A DNA stretch of 64,000 nt from Pseudonocardia thermophila (GCF_900142365.1 NZ_FRAP01000002.1:124001-188000), one strand, 5' to 3'. Shown: positions 36,834 through 46,271, counted from the stretch's first letter. The notes: generated from the letters alone by a model not told the origin. Translations and numbers: made by a program.

Positions 36834-38126
36834 TCAGAGCTTCCCCGCTGCCTTGAGCGCCAGGTACGCGTCCGCCACCGCCGGCGCCAGCCGCTCCGGT
36901 GGCTCGTCCACCACTGTCACCCCGCGCCGCGTGAGCTGCGCCGCTGCCGTTCGCCGCTCGGCCCGCGCGCGTTCGGCCGCGGCTGCCGCGTAGACGGCGG
37001 CGGCGTCGGACCGGTCCGCGGCGAGCTCGTCGACCCGCGGATCGGCGACGGCCGCGACGATCACTGTGTGCCGGGTGAGCAGCGCGGGCAGGCCCGGCAG
37101 CAGCCCCTCGGTGACGATGGCCGGGTCGAGTCCGGTGAACAGCACGACGAGCGAGCGGCGGGTCGCCCGGGCCAGCACGGCCGCCACCATGCCGCGCACG
37201 TCGGTCTCCACCAGCTCGGGCTCCAGCGGCGCCATCGCGTGCACCAGCGACGGCAGCAGGTTCCCCCGGCCCGCGCCGCCGGCCTGGGCGCGCACGGTGC
37301 GGTCGTAGGCGAGCAGCCCCACGGTGTCCCCGGCCCGCGCGGCCAACGCGCCCAGCAGCAGCGCCGCGTCCATCGCCGTGTCCAGTCGCGGAGCGTCGCC
37401 GACCCGGCCCGCCGACGTCCGTCCCGTGTCGAGCACGATCAGCACCTGCCGGTCGCGTTCCGGCCGCCACGTCCGCACGACCACGTCGGCGGCCCGGGCG
37501 GTCGCGCGCCAGTCGATGGAGCGCACGTCGTCGCCGATGACGTACTCGCGCAGCGAGTCGAACTCGGTGCCCTGGCCGCGCACCATCACCGCGGTCCGCC
37601 CGTCGAGCTCCCGCAGCCGCGCCAGCCGGGAGGGCAGATGCCGGCGGGAGGTGAACGGCGGCAGCGCCCGCACCGTCCACGGCACGTCGTGGCTGCCCTG
37701 GCGGGCGGCGAGCCCGAGCGGGCCGAACGACCGGACGGTGACCCGGTCGGCCCGCCGGTCCCCGCGCCGCGTCGGCGTCAGCGTGGTGGTGAGGCGGCGC
37801 CGCTCCCCGGGGGGCACGGTGATCCGCTGGCGCGACGGCGCAGCACCGGCGCTGGGCGGCCAGGCGTCCCGCACCAGCGCACGCAGGGCTCGCCGGCCGG
37901 GGTTGGCCACGACCAGCTCGACGGTCGCGGACCCGCCGAGCCGCACCGCCGCGTCACCGGAGCGGCGCAGTCGCAGCGCGGACACCGGCGCGGCCAGCAC
38001 CACGTCGGCGACCACTCCCACCAGCAGCACGGCCAGCACCGCGAGGAACGTCGCCGGTCCGGGCAGCAACCCGCACACCACCGCGCCGACGCCCGCGGCG
38101 AGCACCAGCCGCCCGGTCAGCGCCAC
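36834..38126 (-). CDS. DUF58 domain protein
   Basis: 430 aa. Two N-terminal membrane helices, an Ig-like middle, then the DUF58 core with EFDSLREYVIGDDVRSIDWRATAR and a VWA-like part (LIVLDTGRTS). DUF58 proteins pair with MoxR ATPases and are thought to act as MoxR-dependent assembly factors. Thirteen bases after moxR in the same operon. Confidence 0.88.
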   Translation of the reverse strand: MALTGRLVLAAGVGAVVCGLLPGPATFLAVLAVLLVGVVADVVLAAPVSALRLRRSGDAAVRLGGSATVELVVANPGRRALRALVRDAWPPSAGAAPSRQRITVPPGERRRLTTTLTPTRRGDRRADRVTVRSFGPLGLAARQGSHDVPWTVRALPPFTSRRHLPSRLARLRELDGRTAVMVRGQGTEFDSLREYVIGDDVRSIDWRATARAADVVVRTWRPERDRQVLIVLDTGRTSAGRVGDAPRLDTAMDAALLLGALAARAGDTVGLLAYDRTVRAQAGGAGRGNLLPSLVHAMAPLEPELVETDVRGMVAAVLARATRRSLVVLFTGLDPAIVTEGLLPGLPALLTRHTVIVAAVADPRVDELAADRSDAAAVYAAAAAERARAERRTAAAQLTRRGVTVVDEPPERLAPAVADAYLALKAAGKL

Positions 38127-38139
38127 CGCAGCACCCCGG

Positions 38140-39105
38140 TCACCGGGGGACCGGCACCGTCGCCAGCACGCCGTCGATCACCGCGTCCTGCGTCACGCCG
38201 TCCAGCTCCGCCTCGGGGCGCAGCCGCAGCCGGTGCCGCAGCGTCGGCCGGGCGAGCGCCTGCACGTCGTCGGGGGTGACGTAGTCGCGGCCCGACAGCC
38301 ATGCCCACGCCCGGGCGGCCGCGAGCAGCGCCGTCTCGCCCCGCGGCGACGCCCCGAGCATCACCGACGGCGCCGTCCTGGTGGCCCGGCAGACGTCGAC
38401 GATGTAACCGATCACCTCGGGCGCGAGCGTCACCGCGGCGACGGCGCGGCGGGCCGCCTCGATGTCGGCCGGGCCGGCGACCGCCGTGACCCCGGCCGCG
38501 GTCAGGTCGGCCGGGTCGAACCCGGCGGCGTGTCGGGACAGGATCGCGATCTCGTCGGCCCGTTCCGGCAGCGGCATCGTCAGCTTCAGCTGGAACCGGT
38601 CCAGCTGCGCCTCCGGCAGCGGGTAGGTGCCCTCGTACTCGATCGGGTTCTGCGTCGCGACGACGACGAACGGTTCGGGCAGCTTCCGCGGCTCGCCCTC
38701 GACCGAGACCTGCCGCTCCTCCATGGCCTCCAGCAGCGACGCCTGGGTCTTCGGCGGCGTACGGTTGATCTCGTCGGCGAGCAGCAGGTTGGTGAACACC
38801 GGGCCTTCCCGGAAGGAGAACTCGGCGGTGCGCGCGTCGTAGACGAGCGAGCCGGTGACGTCGCCCGGCATCAGATCGGGGGTGAACTGCACCCGCTTCG
38901 CGTCGAGCGCGAGGGTGGCGGCGAGCGCGCGCACGAGCAGCGTCTTCGCGACTCCCGGCACGCCCTCCAGCAGCACGTGCCGGCGGCACAGCAGCGCCAC
39001 CACCAGGCCGGTGACCGCCGCGTCCTGCCCGACGACGGCCTTCGCGACCTCACGCCGCACCGCGTGCAGGGCTGCCCGCGCGGTCTCCGCGTCGGGGAGT
39101 GTCAT
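38140..39105 (-). CDS. MoxR-type AAA+ ATPase
   Basis: 321 aa. Walker A GVPGVAKT (48-55), Walker B LLLADEINRTPPKTQ, sensor 1 VVATQNPIEYEGTYPLPEAQLDRF. It is a chaperone-like ATPase that works with the adjacent DUF58/VWA protein. ATGA overlap with the DUF4350 gene upstream. Confidence 0.93.
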   Translation of the reverse strand: MTLPDAETARAALHAVRREVAKAVVGQDAAVTGLVVALLCRRHVLLEGVPGVAKTLLVRALAATLALDAKRVQFTPDLMPGDVTGSLVYDARTAEFSFREGPVFTNLLLADEINRTPPKTQASLLEAMEERQVSVEGEPRKLPEPFVVVATQNPIEYEGTYPLPEAQLDRFQLKLTMPLPERADEIAILSRHAAGFDPADLTAAGVTAVAGPADIEAARRAVAAVTLAPEVIGYIVDVCRATRTAPSVMLGASPRGETALLAAARAWAWLSGRDYVTPDDVQALARPTLRHRLRLRPEAELDGVTQDAVIDGVLATVPVPR

Positions 39106-40250
39106 GCGCGGCGCACCTCCGCTTCGCAGGCGTCCAGCGCCCGGGCCAGCTCGATCATCGCGGAGTCGTCCACAGGGGGTGGACCGTACAGCAGGGCGTC
39201 GACGGCCGCGGGTGCCCGGCCGGTCCGTGCGGCCACGGCTGCGACCATCCCCGTCCGGTCACCGGTGCCGACGAGCGTCGCCAGCCGGTTCCGCGCGGCG
39301 TCCCGCAGGACCTCCGCCGCGTGCCCGCGCGCCCGCGCCCGCCGGTACAGCCGCGCCCGGCCCTCCACGGCCTCCGCGGCGCGCACCGCGACGGGCAGCG
39401 GCTCGACGACGACCCGGCCGAGCCGCCGCGCCCGCCACAGCACCGCGAGCAGCGCGGTGACCCACCCCATGTACGTCGCCCACACCCAGCCCTCCGGCAG
39501 CAGCTCGGTGAGGCTGCGCTGCTCGTCGACGGGCACCCCCTCGGGCACCGCGCGGAACCACACCAGCCGCGGGTGCGCGCCGAGCAGGTTCATCGCCAGC
39601 GCTGCGTTGCCCTCGTCGGCGAGATCGGCGTTGGTGAACGCGTCGTCGCCGCCGAGCACGACGACGGTCCGCCCGCCCGCTCGGACCTGCACGAGCGCCG
39701 CCGCGCCGTGCTCGTCGGGGTAGCAGGTGATCGCGTCGCGCGGGGCGCGGTAGGTGACCGCGCCGGTGACGGCCGGGCCCGCGGCCACCGCCGCCGGCAG
39801 CAGGCAGGCCGCCGGCATCGGGATCTCGCTCCCGGTGCGGCTGTCCACGGTCACCCCGGGGGCGAGGACCTCCAGCTGGCCGTCGCTCGGCGCCAGCAGC
39901 ACCAGGTCCGCCTCGGTGGCCGCCAGCGCGTCGAGCTGGATCCGGGAGAGCCGCTCGGGGAACGGCACGAGCACGGTGGCGCCGCGGCCGACGTCGTGCA
40001 GATCGGCGGAGGTCCGCGCCTCCTCGACGGTGACGCCGCGTTCGCGCAGCAGGGTCGCCAGCGCCATGCTGCCCTGCTGCGCCGGGGACTGCGGATCAAG
40101 GACGCCGCGGTTGGTGCGCGGGCTCAGCGCCGCGACGACGACGGCCACGGCGAGCAGGAGCGCCGCGATCGCGAGCGGTCCCCGCGCGGCTCGCCACAGG
40201 GCCCGCGGATCCCGCCGCAGCGCCGTGGGCGGTTCGGTCGGCGCTGTCAT
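39102..40250 (-). CDS. DUF4350 domain membrane protein
   Basis: 382 aa from ATG 40250 (the longer upstream frame is a shadow of the neighbour). One N-terminal helix (LAIAALLLAVAVVVAAL), an extracytoplasmic GATase-like DUF4350 domain (STALATLLRERGVTV-type start), and a second helix near 285-305 (WVWATYMGWVTALLAVLW) before a cytoplasmic tail. Standard member of this actinobacterial MoxR operon; function unknown. Confidence 0.82.
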   Translation of the reverse strand: MTAPTEPPTALRRDPRALWRAARGPLAIAALLLAVAVVVAALSPRTNRGVLDPQSPAQQGSMALATLLRERGVTVEEARTSADLHDVGRGATVLVPFPERLSRIQLDALAATEADLVLLAPSDGQLEVLAPGVTVDSRTGSEIPMPAACLLPAAVAAGPAVTGAVTYRAPRDAITCYPDEHGAAALVQVRAGGRTVVVLGGDDAFTNADLADEGNAALAMNLLGAHPRLVWFRAVPEGVPVDEQRSLTELLPEGWVWATYMGWVTALLAVLWRARRLGRVVVEPLPVAVRAAEAVEGRARLYRRARARGHAAEVLRDAARNRLATLVGTGDRTGMVAAVAARTGRAPAAVDALLYGPPPVDDSAMIELARALDACEAEVRRA

Positions 40251-40864
40251 GCCCGGATCGCGGGTCGCGCCCGCGCCACCGCCGCGTCGACGGCCCGCAG
40301 CTGCGCGTCCATCTCCTGCGTGGCGGGGCGCTCGCCGTACCAGACGTCGTCGAACACCGCGGCGGCCGCGCGCAGATCGGTCGCGCACTGCGGGAGCACC
40401 GCACCCGCCTCGCGGGCGGCCTCGTCAGCGGTCCGGCCGGGCCGGACGTCGAGCAGGTCGCGTTCCTCGAGGCCCCGCACGATCGCGCGCATCCGCGACC
40501 GCACGGCCTCGGCCCACTCGCCGCGCGCGGCGAACGCGTCGGCCTCCCGACGGTGCTCGGCCGCTGGTACCGGGCCGCCGCTGAACAGCTCCTGCGCGCC
40601 GTACGTGCTGCGCCCGACCGACCCGATCCGCAACCGGATGACCACGATCGCGGCCACCAGCACGGCGAGCAGCACCAGCAGCGACAGGTACCCGCCCGGT
40701 GTCGCGTCCGCCGCCACGGCGATCAGGTCGGCGATCCGCTCCACGATCCAGTCGAAGATCGTCGCGATCAGGCCGCGGTCGTCGTGGTAGATCGGGCGGG
40801 CCAGCTCCCGGGCCGCCGCATCGGCCGCCTCGTCGCGGCCGATGTCGATCGGAGGCAGGGTCAT
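40247..40864 (-). CDS. DUF4129 domain membrane protein
   Basis: 205 aa. A single helix (YLSLLVLLAVLVAAIVVIRL) separates a short extracytoplasmic N-terminus from a cytoplasmic DUF4129 domain ending in the hallmark FDDVWYGERPA. ATGA overlap with DUF4350. It belongs to the same complex-forming operon; often fused to transglutaminase-like proteins in other genomes. Confidence 0.83.
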   Translation of the reverse strand: MTLPPIDIGRDEAADAAARELARPIYHDDRGLIATIFDWIVERIADLIAVAADATPGGYLSLLVLLAVLVAAIVVIRLRIGSVGRSTYGAQELFSGGPVPAAEHRREADAFAARGEWAEAVRSRMRAIVRGLEERDLLDVRPGRTADEAAREAGAVLPQCATDLRAAAAVFDDVWYGERPATQEMDAQLRAVDAAVARARPAIRA

Positions 40865-40866
40865 GA

Positions 40867-41982
40867 TCACCCGCCGACGGCGCGTTGCAGGGTGATGTCC
40901 AGACCCTCCCGGCGCATCCGCTGGTCGAAGTAGATCAGCCCGGTGACGCCGGCCTGGAACGGTGTGGTGATCGCACCCGCGATCACCCCGCCGAGCGCGG
41001 TCAGGACCAGCCCGAGCGGGGAGAGCTGCCCGGACAGCGGATCGTCGCTGACCGCGAGCGCGGCACCCGAGAACGGCAGCGCGAGGATCTCCCCGATGAT
41101 CGCGATGAGGACGGTCGTGAGCAGCAGGGTGCCGAAGACCCGCCACCACTGCGGCGCGACCAGTCGGCGCGACCGACCGAACGACGCGATCGCGCCCGCG
41201 TGCTCGAGCACGTACGCCGGGCCGATCAGCGCCCACGACACACCCAGGTAGATCGCGCCGGCGATCCCGGCGAGCGTGCCGAGCAGCAGCAGGCCGAGGA
41301 TCGAACCGGGCCCGGCGTCGAGCGCGATCGCGGCGAAGGCCGGGACCAGCCCGAGGAACAGCACCGCCGAGACGCCGAGGGTGGCGAGGATCGAGATCCC
41401 GAGCAGGCCCGGTATGCGGCCCTTGACCGCGCGCCACGCCTCCGCGATCTCCATGCGCCGCCCCAGCACCGCCTGCGACAGCACGACGATCAGCAGACCG
41501 GTCAGCATCGACGTGACGAGGAACCCCAGCAGGCTGGACGCCAGCAGCGGCCCGATCAGCCCGGAGACGTCCTCGAGGTAGCGGTCCACGTCGCGGGCGG
41601 CGTCCTCGGGGTTCGGCAGGGTCGCGACCCCGAACACCAGCGACGCAGCCAGCTGCGGCAGCTGCGCGATCGCCGCGACCACGGCGGAGAGCCCGATCGT
41701 CGCCTTCGGGTTGCTGCGGATGAAGCTGATCGCGCCGTCGAGGACCTCGCCCAGCCCCAGCGGACGCAGCGGGATCACCCCCGGCCGGATCGTGCCGCGC
41801 CAGCCGGGCCGCTGCCCCGGCGGCGGACCCCACTGGCCACCCTGCGGGGCGTACTGGGGTGGGTAGGGCTGGTTCTGCGGCGGAGCGGGGGTCTGCTGCT
41901 CGGGCGCGGTCTGCGGCTCGTCCCGACGCTGCTCCGGCGACCTGTCGTCGGGCCGGGCCCACTCCGATGGCTCGTTCATCAC
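40867..41982 (-). CDS. Multi-pass membrane protein with Pro/Gln-rich N-terminus
   Basis: 371 aa. About 75 disordered Pro/Gln-rich residues precede LRPLGLGEVLDGAISFIRSNPKA and about six helices, a layout typical of the glycerophosphodiester-phosphodiesterase-associated membrane family found at the head of actinobacterial MoxR/DUF4129 operons. First gene of the operon; two bases before the DUF4129 start. Confidence 0.8.
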   Translation of the reverse strand: MMNEPSEWARPDDRSPEQRRDEPQTAPEQQTPAPPQNQPYPPQYAPQGGQWGPPPGQRPGWRGTIRPGVIPLRPLGLGEVLDGAISFIRSNPKATIGLSAVVAAIAQLPQLAASLVFGVATLPNPEDAARDVDRYLEDVSGLIGPLLASSLLGFLVTSMLTGLLIVVLSQAVLGRRMEIAEAWRAVKGRIPGLLGISILATLGVSAVLFLGLVPAFAAIALDAGPGSILGLLLLGTLAGIAGAIYLGVSWALIGPAYVLEHAGAIASFGRSRRLVAPQWWRVFGTLLLTTVLIAIIGEILALPFSGAALAVSDDPLSGQLSPLGLVLTALGGVIAGAITTPFQAGVTGLIYFDQRMRREGLDITLQRAVGG

Positions 41983-42043
41983 ACCCCTGTCGTGCCGTCC
42001 GGTGCCCCATCGTGCCAGGTGGCGGTGGGCCGCCTGCCGCTGA

Positions 42044-43255
42044 TCACCGCCGGGTCACCACGGCGACGGCCAGCGCCGTCGTCACCGGTACCGACGCGAC
42101 GATCCCGATGCTGCCCACCAGTGTCCGCACCACCTCCACGGCTATCACGTCGACGGTCAGCGTGTCCGCCAGCCCGCGCTCGGCCACCGAGAACAGCAGC
42201 AGCAACGGCAGCGCCGCGCCCGCGTAGGCCAGCACCAGCGTGTTCACGGAGGACGCCACGTGGTCGCGGCCGATCCGCATCGCCGCGGCGAACAACCGCC
42301 GCGGCCGCATCCCGGGATCGGCGGCGTGCAGTTCCCACACCGCCGAGGTCTGGGTCACCGTCACGTCGTCGAGCGCGCCGAGCGCCCCGATCACCAGCCC
42401 GGCCAGCACCAGCCCGCGGCCGTCGACCGCCGTGCCGAGCGCCCGCGACAGCCCCGCCACGTCCTCCGAGGCCCCGACGATGTGCGCGGCCTCGACGAAC
42501 ACCGCGCCCAGCGCCCCGATGAGCACCAGCGACGCGAGCGTGCCCAGCACCGCCGTCGAGGTGCGCGCCGAGAACCCGTGGGTGAGGTACAGGACCCCGA
42601 ACATGATCGCGCACGCCCCGGTGACCGCCACCGCCAGCGGATCCCGCCCGGCCAGGATCGCCGGCAGCACGAACGCCAGCAGCACGAACCCGGACAGGCC
42701 CAGCGCGACCAGCGCCGCCACCCCGCGCCACCGCCCCAGCGCCACCACGGCCGCCGCGAACAGCGCGGCCAGCACCGCCAGCGGAGTGCTGCGCTGGAAG
42801 TCCACGACGTCGTAGCCGATCGGGTCGTCCGCGTCCCCGGACTGCACGAGCACCACGTCGTCGCCGGCCTGGTAGCGGATCATCCCCTTCGACAGGACCG
42901 TCCGCACCTCCTGCCCGGCGACCGGCCCGCCGGTGAGCGCGATCGTGAGCTGCAGGCAGCCGGTCGGATCGGCGTCCGGATCAGCCTCGTCGCACGGCAC
43001 CTCGGTCACCGTCGTCACGTGCCCGGGCACGCGCGGACCCGCCGACGCCGCGGCGTCCGTCCGCGCGACGCCCGACCACGGAGCGAGCAGCACGAGCGCT
43101 GCGGCCGTCGCCAGCGCGGCCGGGACGAGCAGGACCGCGATCGCGATCCGCACCCCGCGCCCGGCCGGGCCGGCGGGGCGGTGGCCGTGGCCGTGGGCCA
43201 CGGCCGGGAACGTCGGCGGATCACCGGCTCGGCGGCGATGACGGGGGCGGTTCAC
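42044..43255 (-). CDS. YibE/F-like membrane protein
   Basis: 403 aa. An N-terminal helix, an extracytoplasmic OB-like domain, then about eight helices with GALGALDDVTVTQTSAVWEL, the YibE/F family hallmark. GACGAT lies six bases before the GTG start (leaderless). Role unknown; possibly transport. Near but not part of the MoxR operon. Confidence 0.88.
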   Translation of the reverse strand: MNRPRHRRRAGDPPTFPAVAHGHGHRPAGPAGRGVRIAIAVLLVPAALATAAALVLLAPWSGVARTDAAASAGPRVPGHVTTVTEVPCDEADPDADPTGCLQLTIALTGGPVAGQEVRTVLSKGMIRYQAGDDVVLVQSGDADDPIGYDVVDFQRSTPLAVLAALFAAAVVALGRWRGVAALVALGLSGFVLLAFVLPAILAGRDPLAVAVTGACAIMFGVLYLTHGFSARTSTAVLGTLASLVLIGALGAVFVEAAHIVGASEDVAGLSRALGTAVDGRGLVLAGLVIGALGALDDVTVTQTSAVWELHAADPGMRPRRLFAAAMRIGRDHVASSVNTLVLAYAGAALPLLLLFSVAERGLADTLTVDVIAVEVVRTLVGSIGIVASVPVTTALAVAVVTRR

Positions 43256-43313
43256 GCCGTGATCGTCCCGCCCAATTGCTGATCATGGTGTCCGGGATGT
43301 GTAGCGTGTCCGA

Positions 43314-43829
43314 ATGATCGTGCCAGCTCGCATCGACTACGCGCTGCGGCTGCTCGATCCGGCCCCCTCCGAGCAGGTCCTGGAGTTCGGCTGCGGGCGC
43401 GGCGTCGCCGCCGGGCTCGTCTGCGACCGGCTCACCACGGGCACGCTGCTCGCGCTCGACCGCTCGATCACGGCGATCGAGCACACCGTGCGGCGCAACG
43501 CCGCCCACGTCGAGTCCGGCCGGTTGCGCGCGCAGTGCGCGAAGCTCGACGAGCTGGGCTCGCTCGTCGCCCCGGCCAGCCTCGACGCAGCGTTCGGCGT
43601 GAACGTGAACCTGTTCTGGACGGGCACCGCCGAGCCGGAGCTCGCGGCGCTGGCAGAGGCGCTGCGCCCCGGCGGGCGGCTGCTCCTCTGCTACGGCGCC
43701 CCGCCGCCCGGCTCCACCCGCCGGGTCACCGGGGTGATCGCCGCGAGCCTCACCGCGCACGGTTTCACCGACGTCGTCGAGCACGACGCCCCGGCGGGCT
43801 CGGCGGTGTCCGCTCGGCGACGGCCCTAG
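43314..43829 (+). CDS. Class I SAM-dependent methyltransferase
   Basis: 171 aa. SAM-binding motif I is VLEFGCGRGVAAGLV and motif II LLALDRSITAIEH; the C-terminal strands are present though short. TAGCGT ends six bases before the ATG (leaderless). Substrate unknown. Its end overlaps the convergent SnoaL gene by four bases. Confidence 0.83.
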   Translation: MIVPARIDYALRLLDPAPSEQVLEFGCGRGVAAGLVCDRLTTGTLLALDRSITAIEHTVRRNAAHVESGRLRAQCAKLDELGSLVAPASLDAAFGVNVNLFWTGTAEPELAALAEALRPGGRLLLCYGAPPPGSTRRVTGVIAASLTAHGFTDVVEHDAPAGSAVSARRRP

Positions 43830-44170
43830 ATCTGCTCGAGCGTGTAGCGCACGGTCTGGGCGCGGATGCCGTTCTCGCTGAACACGAACGTGTCGATGCC
43901 GTCGGTGGCCCGGGTCTTCTCCGAGACCGCCTGCCACTCGATGAACAGGATGTCGCCCACGAAGTGCTGGGTCGGTACGGACCACTGCGCGTTCGGCAGG
44001 TCCTTGAGCAGCTTCTCGAAGCCCTCCCGCACGCCGGCCTTGCCGTGCTTGACCCCGTCCGGGGTGATGAAGACCGCGTCGTCGTCGTAGTCGGAGACGA
44101 TGCCGTCGATGTCGCCTGCGATGAGCACTTCGGCGTGGTGCTTGAAGATCTCCTGGGGGGTGCGCGCCAT
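43826..44170 (-). CDS. SnoaL-like NTF2-fold protein
   Basis: 114 aa from ATG 44170, preceded by TACGTT with a six-base gap (leaderless); a longer upstream frame has no support. Cone-shaped alpha+beta fold with FKHHAEVLIAGDIDGIVSDYDDDAVFI at the start. Often a small hydrolase or isomerase, sometimes non-catalytic. Divergent from the TetR gene, which may regulate it. Confidence 0.8.
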   Translation of the reverse strand: MARTPQEIFKHHAEVLIAGDIDGIVSDYDDDAVFITPDGVKHGKAGVREGFEKLLKDLPNAQWSVPTQHFVGDILFIEWQAVSEKTRATDGIDTFVFSENGIRAQTVRYTLEQI

Positions 44171-44176
44171 GGTCTG

Positions 44177-44238
44177 AACGTAGGACGCGGATGTGAGCTG
44201 CGCCACCCCCCTTCGGTTAGGGAAGGGCTGGGTAGCCT
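44177..44238. promoter_or_regulatory. SnoaL/TetR divergent promoters with possible operator
   Basis: Leftward -10 TACGTT (44182-44177) and rightward -10 TAGCCT (44233-44238) each lie six bases from their start codons. Between them CCCTTC-N7-GAAGGG (44209-44227) is an inverted repeat directly upstream of the rightward -10, a plausible TetR operator. Confidence 0.5.
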
Positions 44239-44244
44239 CGCCGC

Positions 44245-44841
44245 GTGACACGGCTGTCGGTCGACGAGCGGCGGCGGGCGCTGGTGGACGCCGCGATCCG
44301 CGTGATGGCCCGCGACGGGATCGCCAAGGCGACGACCCGCGCGATCGCCACCGAGGCCGACATGCAGCTCGGGTTCTTCCACTACTGCTTCAGCTCCAAG
44401 GAGGAGCTGCTCGCCGTCGTCGTCGAGACGATCACCGAGCGGAACGTCGCCGCCGCGATGGCGGCCGTCATCCCCGGCCGGCCGGTGGGGGAGATGCTGC
44501 GGGACGGGCTGCGCGCCTACTGGCGCGGCGTCGAGGACGACCCGGCCACCCACCAACTCACCTACGAGCTCACCCAGTACGCGCTGCGCCGCCCCGGGCT
44601 CGACGCCGTCGCCCGCCGGCAGTACGCCGCGTACCTGCAGGCCACCACCCGGTTCCTGGAGGCCGTCGCCGCAGCGGCGGGCGTGACGTGGACGGTGCCG
44701 GTGCCCGCGCTGGCCCGGCACGCCGCCGTCGTGCTGGACGGGGCGACGCTGTCGTGGCTCGTCGACCGGGACACCGCGGCGACGCTCGCCGTGCTCGACC
44801 AGGCCGCCGCCGCGATCGCCGCCGGGACCCGTCCCGGGTGA
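44245..44841 (+). CDS. TetR family regulator (BetI-like)
   Basis: 198 aa. Helix-turn-helix at about 8-55 (RRRALVDAAIRVMARDGIAKATTRAIATEADMQLG split over two helices, FFHYCFSSKEEL), C-terminal TetR_C_6-like domain with TYELTQYALRRPG. GTG start, leaderless -10. Probably represses itself and the divergent SnoaL gene. Confidence 0.87.
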   Translation: MTRLSVDERRRALVDAAIRVMARDGIAKATTRAIATEADMQLGFFHYCFSSKEELLAVVVETITERNVAAAMAAVIPGRPVGEMLRDGLRAYWRGVEDDPATHQLTYELTQYALRRPGLDAVARRQYAAYLQATTRFLEAVAAAAGVTWTVPVPALARHAAVVLDGATLSWLVDRDTAATLAVLDQAAAAIAAGTRPG

Positions 44842-44878
44842 TCGGCGCGAGGATCGCGGGACGGTCGACCCTCCCGGG

Positions 44879-45513
44879 GTGGACACGTCATCGACAGCTC
44901 GAGCCGATCGAGGAACACCCGGGGAACCAACCGTTCGATCCCAGCAGGCCCAGTACGGACAGCCCCACGGCGCACCGCCCTACGGCCGGCCGAACCACTA
45001 CGGGTCCGGGCAGCCGCCACAGCCCGTCGACCATCCGCAGCCGCCCGGGTGCGGCCAGCCCTACCCTCCGGGCGGTTACGGCGCCGCGCCCCAGATGGTC
45101 GCTCGCCGGCTGGGGCTCGCGCGTCGGCGCCTTCCTGATCGACGTCGGGCTCCGCCACGCCGCCCAGGTCGTCGTGGGGTTCGTGGTCGTCCTGCTGGTC
45201 CGACGCAGTCGACCGCGCTGGCGGTCGTGGTCGGGTTCCTGGGGTCCTGGCGCTGAACGCGCTCGCGGTCCGGGACTACGGTACGGCTACCGACAGGGCA
45301 CCACCGCTCAGACGATCGGCAAGCAGCTCGTCGGGCTGGAGCTGGTGAGCCTGCAGAAGGGCGCGCCACTCGGGTTCGGGATGGCGTTCCTGCGCCAGAT
45401 CGCACAGCCTGCCCTTCTGCGTCGGCTACCTGTGGCCGCTGTGGGACCCGATGAAGCAGACTTCGCCGACAAGGGTGTGCAACACCGTCGTGATCTCCGT
45501 ACCGAAGGGCTGA
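44879..45513 (+). pseudogene. RDD family membrane protein, disrupted
   Basis: Pieces of one RDD protein appear in successive frames: a Gly/Pro/Gln-rich N-terminus (about 44926-45090), the first helix LAGWGSRVGAFLIDVGL (frame change near 45095), then YGYRQGTTAQTIGKQLVGLELVS after two more shifts (45200-45250), and finally LPFCVGYLWPLWDPMKQ to the stop at 45513 after a shift and small deletion near 45405. Unlike the sigma gene it also seems to have lost residues, so real decay is likely. Confidence 0.75.
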
Positions 45514-45546
45514 GACGAGCCCACCCGCCGTGCGAGGCTGGTCGGC

Positions 45547-45891
45547 GTGACCGTTCCCAGCCTCGACGGCCGCACCTTCGTCGGCGTCAGCAACACCGGC
45601 GACGGCGAGGTGGACACGGCCACCGTCTTCACCTACCACGAGCGCGACGGCCTCGTGTGGGCCGAGTACGCGGGTGGCGGCATCCGGCTGGGCCGGCTCG
45701 CCGGCACCCGCACCGGTGACGAGCTCGACTTCCGGTACGTGCACGTCTCGACCGATCTCAGTACGAGCAGCGGACACTGCCACGCGTGGTTGGAGCTGCT
45801 GCCCGATGGGCGGATCCGCTCCAACGAGGAGTGGGAGTGGGAGTCGCGGCCGGGGTCGGGGCGGAGTGTGGTGGAGGAGCATCCGGATTAG
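45547..45891 (+). CDS. Conserved small protein of unknown function
   Basis: 114 aa, rich in beta strands, with LDGRTFVGVSNTGDGEVDTATVF at the start and WEWESRPGSG near the end. I recall similar sequences as unnamed actinobacterial proteins (some labelled N-acetylglutamate synthase without clear basis). No signal, helix or motif gives a function. Confidence 0.65.
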   Translation: MTVPSLDGRTFVGVSNTGDGEVDTATVFTYHERDGLVWAEYAGGGIRLGRLAGTRTGDELDFRYVHVSTDLSTSSGHCHAWLELLPDGRIRSNEEWEWESRPGSGRSVVEEHPD

Positions 45892-46004
45892 TGCGGTTCC
45901 GGGGGTTCGACCCGGGACGCTGCCCCTGGACCCCGGGCCTCCCGACGGTAGGGCCGGGTGGAGCTCCCGCTTCGCTCAGCTCTCCTCACGCACGCAGCAG
46001 CCGC

Positions 46005-46231
46005 GGGATCCACGGCACCCTCGCCACCCCCATCACAGCCCGCGCCGACGGCCGCTGCACCGCCCCTACTGCGACACCCCGATCCACCACATCGATCACC
46101 GAGTCCGCCACAGCGACGACGGACCAACCGAACTCGGCAACGGCAACGGCACGCTGCACATCCACGCCGAGGAGATCGGGGTCGCCCGGCGACCACCCCG
46201 GAAACCGGCGCGGCGAAGTCGCGCTCCGTGA
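46005..46231 (+). pseudogene. HNH endonuclease C-terminal remnant
   Basis: The end of a DUF222/13E12-type HNH protein survives: GRCTAP in one frame, then YCDTPIHHIDHRVRHSDDG and PTELGNGNG in another (one base lost between 46059 and 46066). This matches the C-x4-C...HIDH zinc/HNH signature. The rest of the zinc site and the body of the protein are missing. The stretch 45892-46271 holds no other gene. Confidence 0.65.
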
Positions 46232-46271
46232 GAGTCACTCATCCAGCCCGCGGTCGTTCGGAAGGACTCGT

